The position numbers and the translations under genes were made by a program. Under the pieces are notes generated by a model. That model did not search any database. It was not told where the DNA came from and was given only the letters and a program-made list of their open reading frames with translations. Below, piece by piece: positions 1 to 6,108 of a DNA stretch of 8,644 nt (the first letter of the stretch is position 1; the number at the start of each line of letters is the position of its first letter). The DNA comes from Gammaproteobacteria bacterium (GTDB lineage Bacteria > Pseudomonadota > Alphaproteobacteria > UBA828): NCBI GenBank assembly GCA_002714015.1, contig PAWF01000032.1:17315-25958 (forward strand), given 5' to 3'.

Positions 1-620
1 ACCCATTCCCCCACAGTATAATTTACAAATTCTGAGGCATTAGCTAATGAAAAATAATTCTTAATAACATTTAAATCTTCTCTGTAATTAAGCCAGCTCT
101 TAAAATATTTCTGATGTAAAATTACTGGCATTCTGTGGTGAATATGATTTAAATTTCTATCAGACTGTTTTGTTATTATTGAAAAAGTGGGAAACTCATC
201 ACGTATAGAATTTATTGAAGCTTCCCATATCCCTGCAAATGCAAAAACTTGTTTATCTTTTCTTTCTATCCGGTATGGCAAACTTTGTTTACCTGAACGG
301 ATCCATTCATAATACCCATCAGCAGGAATTAGAGCCCTCCTTTTTCTGAAAGCCTCACGGAAGTATGGCTTTTCAGCTATTGTTTCTGAACGGGCGTTGA
401 TCATAGGCTTATAGGATCCGGCACCACGCGCCCAACTCGGGATATAGCCCCACCTCATTTGACTGTTATATATAGAACCTTCCGAGCACATATAAATTGC
501 TGGAACAACTTGATTAGGGCTAATATTAAACCTCGGTAGATTATCCTTGGAGGCACACTCCAAACTGAGTAGTTTTTCAGTTACTCTAGGCGGTTTTGTA
601 AGTGAATATCTGCCGCACAT
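1..620 (-). CDS. yedK: SRAP-family (YedK/HMCES) abasic-site DNA-protein crosslinking protein, 3' end cut off by window edge
   Basis: Minus-strand reading from the ATG at 618-620 gives 206 residues with no stop before the window edge. Family members trap abasic sites in single-stranded DNA by a covalent link through Cys2, shielding them from cleavage. The sequence shows the full active-site pattern: MCGRY at the N-terminus (Cys2 becomes residue 1 after Met removal), RWGYIPSW at 56-63, NARSET with Asn75, IPADGYYEW with Glu105, and IHHRMP at 160-165, where His161 matches the catalytic His of YedK. The start is fixed because Cys2 must follow the initiator Met. E. coli YedK is 222 residues, so only a short C-terminal part should be missing. 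The family is called SOS-associated, but I see no GTTC or GAAC half-site of an alphaproteobacterial LexA box in the 162 bases upstream, and no clear Shine-Dalgarno sequence. Family assignment is firm; induction by damage is not supported here. Confidence 0.93.
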   Translation of the reverse strand, partial: MCGRYSLTKPPRVTEKLLSLECASKDNLPRFNISPNQVVPAIYMCSEGSIYNSQMRWGYIPSWARGAGSYKPMINARSETIAEKPYFREAFRKRRALIPADGYYEWIRSGKQSLPYRIERKDKQVFAFAGIWEASINSIRDEFPTFSIITKQSDRNLNHIHHRMPVILHQKYFKSWLNYREDLNVIKNYFSLANASEFVNYTVGEW

Positions 621-772
621 CCTATAACCAGCCTTTTATGCCTCTCAATACATCAAGGTCGTTTTTAAAACTTTTTAATAAATTATAAAAAACTTCTGGG
701 CATCACTCAATTAGTAAACTTAATATAAAAATAAATGTTTTTAATGATTTTTTATGTATTCCAATTTTTAGT

Positions 773-787
773 GACCATTAGATGGTC
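773..787 (-). other. Short hairpin overlapping the tRNA-Pro 3' end and trailer
   Basis: GACCAT-TAG-ATGGTC is a perfect 6-bp inverted repeat with a 3-base loop. On the minus strand the first arm contains G72, the discriminator A73 and the CCA end of the tRNA plus one base; the second arm lies in the trailer. There is no T-run after it, so it is not a classical terminator. It could affect 3' processing of the precursor or be chance. The repeat is certain; a role is not. Confidence 0.4.
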
Positions 788-859
788 GGAGCGGCGGGAT
801 TTGAAACCACGACCCCTTGTCCCCCAGACAAGTGCGCTACCAGGCTGCGCTACGCTCCG
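783..859 (-). tRNA. tRNA-Pro (anticodon GGG)
   Basis: The minus strand folds into a 77-base cloverleaf with encoded CCA (783-785). The acceptor stem CGGAGCG (859 to 853) pairs with CGCTCCG (793 to 787), the D stem is GCGC/GCGC, and the anticodon stem CTTGT/ACAAG encloses the loop CTGGGGG with anticodon GGG, which reads CCC and CCU proline codons. C1-G72 with A73 is the usual bacterial proline identity end. The T arm is odd: stem GTGGT faces CCCGC, so position 53 (window 806) is U opposite C61 in place of the nearly invariant G53-C61 pair; 50-64 is a G-U wobble. The rest of the molecule is intact, so I call it a real tRNA with a variant T stem, not a pseudogene. It lies 140 bases downstream of the MerR gene with no clear terminator between, so co-transcription is possible. 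Confidence 0.95.
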
Positions 860-999
860 ATAAACATTAATAAACTCTCTAAGGTTCCTAGACAGTATCT
901 AAACTCATCTTGTTAGTTTTTATTAAAAATCCACTTCATAATAACCTGAAAGAGTTGGGCTCTGATCTGTTTTGTTGCAACTGCAGAATAATCTTTGTA

Positions 1000-1401
1000 T
1001 TAGCTCCGAACTTTACCTCTTAACATATCTCGCAAAGTGTTGAGTTCTTGAATAATTGTTTCAACCTCTGCGTTTATCATTGAGGAATCTCGTTTTGTTG
1101 CAAGCATATTACTTGAATCATCTGATTTAGGGATAGTTAAAAGGCTTTTGGAGTCTATAAACAGCTTTTGAACGCCCTTAATTGTATAACCATCTGAATA
1201 TAGTAATACTTTAATTTTCTTTAGCAACTCAACATCTTCATTGCGATAGTAACGCCTACCACCGCCTCGCTTTAATGGGCGTAGCTGTTTAAACTTTGTC
1301 TCCCAAAACCTCAGGACATGTTGTGGAACTTCCAGTGTTTCAGAAACCTCACGAATAGTTTTAAAAGCTTGGGGCGATTTCTCCTCGCGAGGCTCATTCA
1401 T
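1000..1401 (-). CDS. MerR-family transcriptional regulator (cysteine-free, ihfA-linked)
   Basis: The 133-residue protein has an N-terminal MerR winged helix-turn-helix at about residues 13-82: [22 protein letters not shown] is the recognition helix region, [15 protein letters not shown] is the wing, and [11 protein letters not shown] closes the domain. A short linker of about 30 polar residues follows, then a helix at about 112-130 that could serve as the antiparallel dimerisation coil. There is no cysteine anywhere, so it is not a classical metal or SoxR-type redox sensor, and no ligand-binding domain is present. Its target is unknown. It is the last protein gene of the cluster, 21 bases after the ihfA stop and probably co-transcribed with it; a MerR gene next to ihfA is a familiar alphaproteobacterial pairing from memory. 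The leader contains the palindrome TGACGTCA at 1401-1408, overlapping the start codon. Family is certain, function unassigned. Confidence 0.9.
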   Translation of the reverse strand: MNEPREEKSPQAFKTIREVSETLEVPQHVLRFWETKFKQLRPLKRGGGRRYYRNEDVELLKKIKVLLYSDGYTIKGVQKLFIDSKSLLTIPKSDDSSNMLATKRDSSMINAEVETIIQELNTLRDMLRGKVRS

Positions 1402-1422
1402 GACGTCATCGTTACCTATATG

Positions 1423-1839
1423 TTAACTTTCCGAATTGTCACCTGAAGATGGGTTATTCCAGCTCGCACTAGTTTCTTTTGAAAAGACAGTTTTAGAATT
1501 ATCTGAGATTTGACTTTGGTTTATTAGGTCTTTCTCAGATCCTTCAGGGATACTATTTACTAAGCTTTTTAGTACGTGTGATGCCCTAAAAGTAAGAACT
1601 TTTCGAGGCAAAATAGGTACTTCCTCACCTGTTTTTGGATTGCGACCGATACGTTGGGTTTTCTGCTTTACTGAAAAACTGCCAAAAGATGATAACTTAA
1701 CTGTTTCCCCATTGACCAAACCATCTCCGATCAACAACAAAACAGACTCAACTATCTTTGCAGACTCATTTCTAGACAATCCTATCTCTCGATATACTGC
1801 CTCAGCCAAATCCGACCTGGTGACCGTCTTCTCGGTCAT
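1423..1839 (-). CDS. ihfA: Integration host factor alpha subunit with an extended C-terminal tail
   Basis: IHF-alpha pairs with IHF-beta to bend DNA sharply at specific sites, assisting transcription, recombination and replication. Residues 5-96 form the DNABII fold: dimerisation helices in [20 protein letters not shown], then [11 protein letters not shown], the beta-ribbon arm with [12 protein letters not shown] in which Pro68 is the expected DNA-intercalating proline, and [15 protein letters not shown]. Alpha rather than beta or HU is inferred from KLSSFGSF and the genomic position between fabH and the MerR gene, the usual alphaproteobacterial place. The protein has 138 residues where family members usually have about 100; the extra 40 or so after residue 97 are rich in Ser, Asn, Glu and Asp and look disordered. 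AGGGAGA lies about 10 bases upstream of the ATG, supporting this start. The gene is 96 bases after fabH and may have its own promoter. Confidence 0.94.
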   Translation of the reverse strand: MTEKTVTRSDLAEAVYREIGLSRNESAKIVESVLLLIGDGLVNGETVKLSSFGSFSVKQKTQRIGRNPKTGEEVPILPRKVLTFRASHVLKSLVNSIPEGSEKDLINQSQISDNSKTVFSKETSASWNNPSSGDNSES

Positions 1840-1870
1840 TTTGCCTAATCTCCCTGATTATTTTATAAAA

Positions 1871-1899
1871 ACGGTAACGTTTCAAAAGCCTAGCGTCAA
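1871..1899 (-). promoter_or_regulatory. Candidate promoter for ihfA
   Basis: On the minus strand TTGACG (1899-1894) is followed after 17 bases by TACCGT (1876-1871), about 31 bases before the ihfA ATG. The -35 matches the alphaproteobacterial preference well; the -10 is weak (3 of 6). The 96-base fabH-ihfA gap, much wider than the abutting plsX-fabH junction, supports a separate start here. No experiment backs it. Confidence 0.3.
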
Positions 1900-1935
1900 C
1901 TCAACACAAAAGATTTTTATTTATAGAAATAAGCT

Positions 1936-2907
1936 TTACCAACGAACTACTCCAGCTCCCCAAACTAGACCTCCCCCAATAGCCTCAAGAACCACAAGAT
2001 CACCAGAGCAAATCCTGCCATCTCCTACCGCCACACTAAGAGCTAGAGGGATTGAAGCTGACGAAGTATTAGCATGCTTATCAACAGTAACTATTAATTT
2101 ATTTATATCTAGCCCAAGCTTTTTAGAAGTAGCATCCATAATTCTCCTGTTTGCCTGATGCGGCACTAACCAATCAACCTGCTCTATTCCCATTGAGGCT
2201 ATACCCAAGGCTTCATTTGCTGCTGCTGTTAGCTTCTCAACTGCATGTTTAAAAACTTCTTTTCCTTGCATTCGAAGATATCCAGCGGTTTGCGTTGTGG
2301 AAACACCTCCATCGACATATAAAGCGTTATAAAAATCTCCATCAGAATGCATACAAGTTGAGAGAATCCCTAACTCATTTTTATCACTAATTACTTCTTC
2401 AGACCTTAGGATAAGAGCTCCTGCTCCATCGCCAAAAAGTACGCAAGTACTACGATCATTCCAGTCAAGAATTCGTGAGTAGGTCTCTGCTCCTATAATC
2501 AAGGCTGTTTTGGATTGACCACTCCTAATAAAATTATTTGCGACACTGAGTGCACAAATAAATCCAGCACATACAGCCTGCACATCAAAAGCTAGTCCGC
2601 TTCCCATACCTAGTTTTGATTGAATCTTGGTTGCAGTAGCAGGAAAAGTGTTATCTGGAGTTGATGTAGCTAAAATTAATAAATCAATTTCTTTCGGACT
2701 AATTCCTGAATTCTGTAACGCCTCTTTTGCTGCCGCAAGACCTAAGTCTGAAGTTAACTCACCATCAGCTGCAATATGTCGTTGGTGAATCCCGCTACGA
2801 CCAACAATCCAATCATGAGATGTATCCAGGTTCTGAGAAAGATCATTGTTGGTTAGTATTTTCTTTGGAAGGTAGCCCCCACAGCCAACAATTCTAGAAA
2901 AGATCAT
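1936..2907 (-). CDS. fabH: Beta-ketoacyl-ACP synthase III (FabH)
   Basis: FabH starts type II fatty-acid synthesis by condensing an acyl-CoA, usually acetyl-CoA, with malonyl-ACP in the cytoplasm. The 323-residue protein has normal length and the full Cys-His-Asn triad: Cys113 in DVQAVCAGFICAL, His250 in VPHQANRRIM and Asn280 in HANTSSASIPLAL. The N-terminal IVGCGGYLPKKILTN and DWIVGRSGI segments and the C-terminal AIGGGLVWGAGVVRW are typical. ILATSTPDNTFPATA at 78-92 marks the first thiolase half, and LFGDGAGALIL at 157-167 is the conserved structural loop. The start codon directly follows the plsX stop (TAA then ATG, no spacer), with AAGGTGG inside the plsX end as ribosome binding site, so the two are probably translationally coupled. 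The plsX-fabH pairing links phospholipid and fatty-acid synthesis. The acyl-CoA preference cannot be read from the sequence. Confidence 0.97.
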   Translation of the reverse strand: MIFSRIVGCGGYLPKKILTNNDLSQNLDTSHDWIVGRSGIHQRHIAADGELTSDLGLAAAKEALQNSGISPKEIDLLILATSTPDNTFPATATKIQSKLGMGSGLAFDVQAVCAGFICALSVANNFIRSGQSKTALIIGAETYSRILDWNDRSTCVLFGDGAGALILRSEEVISDKNELGILSTCMHSDGDFYNALYVDGGVSTTQTAGYLRMQGKEVFKHAVEKLTAAANEALGIASMGIEQVDWLVPHQANRRIMDATSKKLGLDINKLIVTVDKHANTSSASIPLALSVAVGDGRICSGDLVVLEAIGGGLVWGAGVVRW

Positions 2908-3957
2908 TTAGACTACCACCTTAGTCATTTCTGGTGTTTCTTCGAGATGCAATCGTTTCAACTCATTTATAATTTTTGGGTTTACGTCATGCTCAATCAT
3001 ATCTACTGCAACACTTAGAGCGTTAGCAAATCCTTTATGGTCTGTACCCCCATGGCTCTTAACAGCAACCCCATTTAGACCAAGAAATGTACCGCCATTA
3101 TATGCCCTAGGATCAACACGATCGCGTAAAGCTCTCAAAGCCGGACGGGCTAGTAAGAAACCAGCTCTTGATAGTAAACCTCGACGAAAAGCACTACGCA
3201 TATACTCTATATAGAGTTTTGCAACACCCTCTGCTGTCTTCAAAGCAACATTACCTACAAACCCATCAGTAACAACTACGTCGACAGTTCCAGCTGGTAT
3301 ATCGTTACCTTCAACAAACCCCTTAAACTTAATAGGCAAATCTGCCTTTCGGAGCATTGAAGCAGCCTGACGAATTGTTTCGTTTCCTTTTAGTTCTTCA
3401 CTCCCAATATTTAATAAGCCTACCGTTGGCTCCCTTATACCCAATACATTTCGAGCGAAAACCTCACCCATCAAAGCGAACTGAACTAAAGTTGAAGAGT
3501 CACAGTCAATGTTGGCACCCAAATCCAACATTACACACTCACCGCGTTCCGTTGGAAATACGGAAACCATTGCAGGTCTATTTATCCCAGGGAGTGTCCT
3601 TAAACTAAGCTTTGAGAAAGCCATCAAAGCTCCTGTATTTCCGGCTGAAACCACCCCATCTGCACCACCATCGCGGACGGCTGATATAGCTAAACTCATT
3701 CCCGATTTTTTACGTTGTCGAAGAGCTTGCGATGCCTTAAGGTCATTTTCGACATGCTCTTCCGTATGATGAACAATACTAACAGGCTTTAAACGTTTAT
3801 ACCGGCGCAATAAATTATTTATTGGCTCTTGATCACCGTAAAGCTGAAACTTTAAATTTGGATGACGAACTCTTGCTATGTTGGCACCTCTAATCACCAT
3901 GCTTGGGCCTTTGTCACCACCCATTGCATCCAAAGCCAACACAATTTCTTTGCTCAT
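2908..3957 (-). CDS. plsX: Phosphate acyltransferase PlsX
   Basis: PlsX makes acyl-phosphate from acyl-ACP and phosphate; PlsY then transfers the acyl group to glycerol-3-phosphate, beginning phospholipid synthesis at the inner face of the membrane. The 349-residue protein is full length and shows the family landmarks in order: LALDAMGGDKGP at 7-18, VSAGNTGALMA at 103-113, INRPAM at 125-130, LDLGANIDC at 144-152, FVEGNDI at 214-220, VVTDGFVGNVALK at 228-240 and YNGGTFLGLNGVAVKSHG at 286-303. TAAGG about 8 bases before the ATG supports the start. The gene is 32 bases after rpmF and touches fabH at its 3' end, forming a tight rpmF-plsX-fabH unit that joins ribosome and membrane synthesis as in many proteobacteria. 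Nothing is truncated or unusual. Confidence 0.97.
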   Translation of the reverse strand: MSKEIVLALDAMGGDKGPSMVIRGANIARVRHPNLKFQLYGDQEPINNLLRRYKRLKPVSIVHHTEEHVENDLKASQALRQRKKSGMSLAISAVRDGGADGVVSAGNTGALMAFSKLSLRTLPGINRPAMVSVFPTERGECVMLDLGANIDCDSSTLVQFALMGEVFARNVLGIREPTVGLLNIGSEELKGNETIRQAASMLRKADLPIKFKGFVEGNDIPAGTVDVVVTDGFVGNVALKTAEGVAKLYIEYMRSAFRRGLLSRAGFLLARPALRALRDRVDPRAYNGGTFLGLNGVAVKSHGGTDHKGFANALSVAVDMIEHDVNPKIINELKRLHLEETPEMTKVVV

Positions 3958-3989
3958 CGCGATACCTTACTTTTCATACCGCGAATATC

Positions 3990-4175
3990 TCAGACGTCGC
4001 CCTTAGGCTCTGCCACTTCACGACCACTATAATAACCACAAGCCTTGCAAATATGGTGTGGGAGTTTGAGCTCCCCACAATTTTCACACTCTACAAGGTT
4101 TGCAGGACTAAGTGAGTGATGTGAACGCCTTTTATCTCTCCGAGACCTTGATACTTTCTTCTTAGGAACTGCCAT
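3990..4175 (-). CDS. rpmF: 50S ribosomal protein L32, zinc-ribbon form
   Basis: The 61-residue protein is a normal-length bL32. It begins with the signature [20 protein letters not shown], a basic rRNA-binding segment, followed by a zinc ribbon with Cys30, Cys33, Cys43 and Cys46 (CENC and CKAC). All four cysteines are kept, so this is the zinc-binding form of L32. AAAGAGAG lies upstream of the ATG as ribosome binding site. A 123-base gap separates it from the DUF177 gene; that gap is AT-rich and may hold an internal promoter (TATATA and TAGTATAG stretches), but I could not place a convincing -35/-10 pair. The order DUF177-rpmF-plsX-fabH is widely conserved in bacteria and supports both this call and its neighbour's. 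Confidence 0.97.
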   Translation of the reverse strand: MAVPKKKVSRSRRDKRRSHHSLSPANLVECENCGELKLPHHICKACGYYSGREVAEPKGDV

Positions 4176-4298
4176 AACTGTTCTCTCTTTAGGATTGAAA
4201 TTAACCCATGTTTAATGAACTAAAAAAATTAGTAATTTACTATACTAAACAAACAAATAAACAGCCTAAAGCGTTTATATAAGAAATTTGAGCGCACA

Positions 4299-4853
4299 TT
4301 ACATCTTGTGACGCAAATCTCCAAGTATTCGAAAGGGGTTATCTAAAGAATTTTCTTTGACGTCCTCCTCCTCTAATCCACAACAATATGTAATAGCATC
4401 ATCTGAAATACCAGGCTTACGCGGATAAGGCTCAACACAAAGGGAGAAATGCTCAAAAATTATTATACCCAAATCTATTGTTCCTTGATCTGATATAGAA
4501 TCAATTATTTCATCAGAAGGATCAAAAGTGGTTGATTCCCCAGCTATAGTTGTATTTCCAAATACAAATAAAGCATTTATTTCTTCTTCACATTCACTTT
4601 CAAAAGAATCAAGGGTAATTACGCATCTTTCAACAATTTTAGCTGAGAAGTTTCCCTTTAAACGTATAGCTTCACCAAAATTCTCTGAAACTACATATAT
4701 TGACGCACTTAAGGATTTTAAAACATCCAAATTCAGAGATAGGGCTAATGCCTGACATTCAGCTGGAGTGGCTTTAATTTCAACCCTTGTCCCTTCTTTA
4801 GGTAAATTTACTACTGACAATATACGACTAAAATCTTTGTTCTCTATATTCAT
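4299..4853 (-). CDS. YceD/DUF177 family protein, probable large-subunit rRNA processing or accumulation factor
   Basis: The 184-residue protein fits the alphaproteobacterial form of DUF177 (COG1399). Homologues, such as E. coli YceD and a plant plastid protein, are linked to 23S rRNA processing or accumulation; that role is transferred from the family, not seen here. Visible features are an N-terminal SRILSVVNLPKEGTRVEIKAT segment, the central VERCVITLDSF at 74-84 with the conserved Cys77, an acidic stretch at 106-128, IDLGIIIFEHFSLCVEPYPRKPG at 126-148, where family members carry a conserved E..L...PYPR block, and the C-terminal NPFRILGDLRH, close to the usual NPFAVLAKLK ending. A Cys157-Cys158 pair precedes a very acidic EEEDVKE. 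Position directly before rpmF is the strongest support. It lies 47 bases after the CBP3 gene. The ribosome binding site is weak (AAGAG, rather distant). Confidence 0.88.
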   Translation of the reverse strand: MNIENKDFSRILSVVNLPKEGTRVEIKATPAECQALALSLNLDVLKSLSASIYVVSENFGEAIRLKGNFSAKIVERCVITLDSFESECEEEINALFVFGNTTIAGESTTFDPSDEIIDSISDQGTIDLGIIIFEHFSLCVEPYPRKPGISDDAITYCCGLEEEDVKENSLDNPFRILGDLRHKM

Positions 4854-4900
4854 ATTTAATTATTTTACTCTTTTTTGATAAATCTCAATAAAATTACTTT

Positions 4901-5464
4901 TTACCCTTTTATACTATGCTTTACTTCAGGAAAAATAATTTTTCCCCCAAAAATCTCCTGGTCAGACTGGGTCTCTAAGTTTAAAGAAACATCTCTTACA
5001 TATTTAGCCATAACCTTTGCCATAGAATTCTCTTTTCCATCTAAACCATAAATATTTTTACATAAAGCGTTAGTAAGGGCCATCTGATCGTTAGAATCAA
5101 GGGCAGTATCATAGGCTACGCATCTTCCATAAAATGCTCTCGCCATTGCTTTGACCTTCTTTCCAACCCTTAAATCACCTACTCCCATTTCGCGAATAGT
5201 TTGATCTAAGTCGTCAAACATAACTGAAAAAAGTGCGTCTGAAAGTTTCTGACCACCTTCAGTGCAAGAGCGTAATCTTCTAAGAACCAGCCCGACATGT
5301 AAAACAACCAAATCAAACCTTCCATCAAGAGTATCAGGAGCCTCTAAATCAGAAAATAACTCCGGTGAGCGTGATTGAGTTACAGTGGTAAAATAAAGCT
5401 GATGTGCAACCTTTCTTAGCTCTGCATTTTTTTTAATACTTCTTATCCAACGACTAATTAGCAT
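4901..5464 (-). CDS. Ubiquinol-cytochrome c chaperone family protein (CBP3/UQCC1 homologue)
   Basis: The family's mitochondrial members (yeast Cbp3, human UQCC1) aid synthesis and assembly of cytochrome b in the bc1 complex; bacterial members are found mostly in Alphaproteobacteria and are assumed to do likewise. The 187-residue protein carries the signature block at about 24-66: LYFTTVTQSRSPELF, then PDTLDGRFDLVVLHVGLVLRRL. The middle FSVMFDDLDQTIREMGVGDLRVGKKVKAMARAFYGR at 83-118 is also typical: a core helix bundle with the D-LR-G motif before the KK-MA-AFYGR helix. GAGGA 6 bases before the ATG fixes the start. This is the first gene of the minus-strand cluster, facing bamE across a 134-base divergent region with a good extended -10. 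It implies a bc1-based aerobic chain, although no bc1 gene is in the window. Family is clear; the bacterial role is inference. Confidence 0.9.
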   Translation of the reverse strand: MLISRWIRSIKKNAELRKVAHQLYFTTVTQSRSPELFSDLEAPDTLDGRFDLVVLHVGLVLRRLRSCTEGGQKLSDALFSVMFDDLDQTIREMGVGDLRVGKKVKAMARAFYGRCVAYDTALDSNDQMALTNALCKNIYGLDGKENSMAKVMAKYVRDVSLNLETQSDQEIFGGKIIFPEVKHSIKG

Positions 5465-5494
5465 TGTTTCCTCGTCAATTTCCCTTTACATACA

Positions 5495-5523
5495 TTGACA
5501 GCGCTGAATGAGCTAAGCACATT
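5495..5523 (+). promoter_or_regulatory. Candidate promoter for bamE
   Basis: TTGACA (5495-5500) is a perfect -35 hexamer, followed after exactly 17 bases by CACATT (5518-5523), a weak -10 with 3 matches. It points toward bamE and would give a leader of roughly 70 bases. The -35 overlaps the 8-base palindrome CAGCGCTG at 5499-5506. Confidence 0.35.
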
Positions 5524-5546
5524 TACCGTTGCCGTTTGTAAAATGA

Positions 5547-5575
5547 ATTATAACATGGCTAAACTTTAGAGACGA
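5547..5575 (-). promoter_or_regulatory. Candidate extended -10 promoter for the CBP3-DUF177-rpmF-plsX-fabH cluster
   Basis: On the minus strand TGTTATAAT (5555-5547) is a perfect extended -10 (TGN plus TATAAT). Seventeen bases upstream lies TCGTCT (5575-5570), a weak -35 with 3 matches, which is acceptable with an extended -10. It sits about 83 bases before the CBP3 start codon and overlaps the leader of the divergent bamE, so transcription in the two directions could interfere. Confidence 0.45.
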
Positions 5576-5598
5576 TAACTGAAGGTACTGCATAAATA

Positions 5599-6030
5599 AT
5601 GCATTTAAAAACTTTTATAGTTATTTTTTGCTGCGCTGGGCTTATAAGCTGCACTCCACAAATAGATACTCGTGGGCATGTCCCCTCACCTGACTTGATA
5701 AGCAAAATAAAACCTGGTCACCAATCACGTGACCAAGTAATAACCATTCTGGGTTCACCCTCAGCAATTGGAACTTTTGAGGATAATCGTTGGTATTACA
5801 TTACTCAAAAGACTGAGAGCACTGCTTTTTTTGAACCAAAATTAGTAAAGCAATCCATAATATTAATAGACTTCGACGAAGGGGGCTTTGTAAAGTCAGT
5901 TGAAACGCTTGACCCGAATGAAGCAAAAAAGATTAGTTTTGTTGATAGAGTCACACCCACAAAAGGCAAAAGCTTAGGGTTTTTTGAGCAAATTTTTGGA
6001 AACCTTGGAGTTCCAATTGGAGGTCAATAA
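5599..6030 (+). CDS. bamE: Outer-membrane protein assembly lipoprotein BamE (SmpA/OmlA)
   Basis: BamE is a small lipoprotein of the BAM complex that folds beta-barrel proteins into the outer membrane. The 143-residue precursor begins with a short lipoprotein signal peptide: basic MHLK, hydrophobic TFIVIFCCAG, and the lipobox LISC, with Cys18 as the lipidation site. The SmpA/OmlA domain follows at about 30-100: ISKIKPGHQSRDQVITILGSPSAIG, then FEDNRWYYITQKTES, AFFEPKLVKQSIILIDFDEGG and VKSVETL. The C-terminal FVDRVTPTKGKSLGFFEQIFGNLG is the tail seen in alphaproteobacterial BamE and absent from the short E. coli protein. GAAGG lies 13 bases before the ATG, slightly distant; no better start is seen because Met1 heads the signal peptide properly. 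It is the only plus-strand gene in the window, transcribed divergently from the CBP3 gene and ending at a strong hairpin shared with hppA. Confidence 0.95.
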   Translation: MHLKTFIVIFCCAGLISCTPQIDTRGHVPSPDLISKIKPGHQSRDQVITILGSPSAIGTFEDNRWYYITQKTESTAFFEPKLVKQSIILIDFDEGGFVKSVETLDPNEAKKISFVDRVTPTKGKSLGFFEQIFGNLGVPIGGQ

Positions 6031-6057
6031 ACATTCATTTAAGGCGTTGTAATAATG

Positions 6058-6092
6058 TAAAGTAAAGGGGGGCTAAGCCCCCCTTTACTTTA
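6058..6092. terminator. Bidirectional intrinsic terminator between convergent bamE and hppA
   Basis: A perfect 16-bp stem (6058-6073 with 6077-6092) has a TAA triloop. Seven G-C pairs form its inner part and an A/T-rich lower stem gives TTTACTTTAT on the plus side and TTTACTTTACAT on the minus side, so it can end transcripts from either direction. It starts 27 bases after the bamE stop and ends 16 bases before the hppA stop. The two U-tracts are interrupted by A and C, but the stem is very stable. Confidence 0.9.
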
Positions 6093-6108
6093 TTCATATT
6101 TCAAATGA

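Noticed and set aside
659..695. AT-rich near-palindrome upstream of the SRAP gene
   Set aside because: The arms are mostly A and T runs and fail to pair in the centre; low-complexity DNA explains it.
783..859. tRNA-Pro as an integration site with a second copy of its 3' end in the window
   Set aside because: No repeat of the tRNA 3' segment and no integrase were found within these 8.6 kb.
945..965. Possible terminator AGAG-CCCAA-CTCT after the MerR gene (minus strand)
   Set aside because: Only four base pairs and no following T-run, so it is too weak to call.
1640..2158. Plus-strand open frame of 172 codons across the ihfA-fabH junction
   Set aside because: It is antisense to two clearly recognised genes, shows no recognisable domain, and its composition follows the complementary codons.
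3357..4115. Plus-strand open frames opposite plsX and rpmF
   Set aside because: They overlap highly conserved genes fully and have no family resemblance or ribosome binding site.
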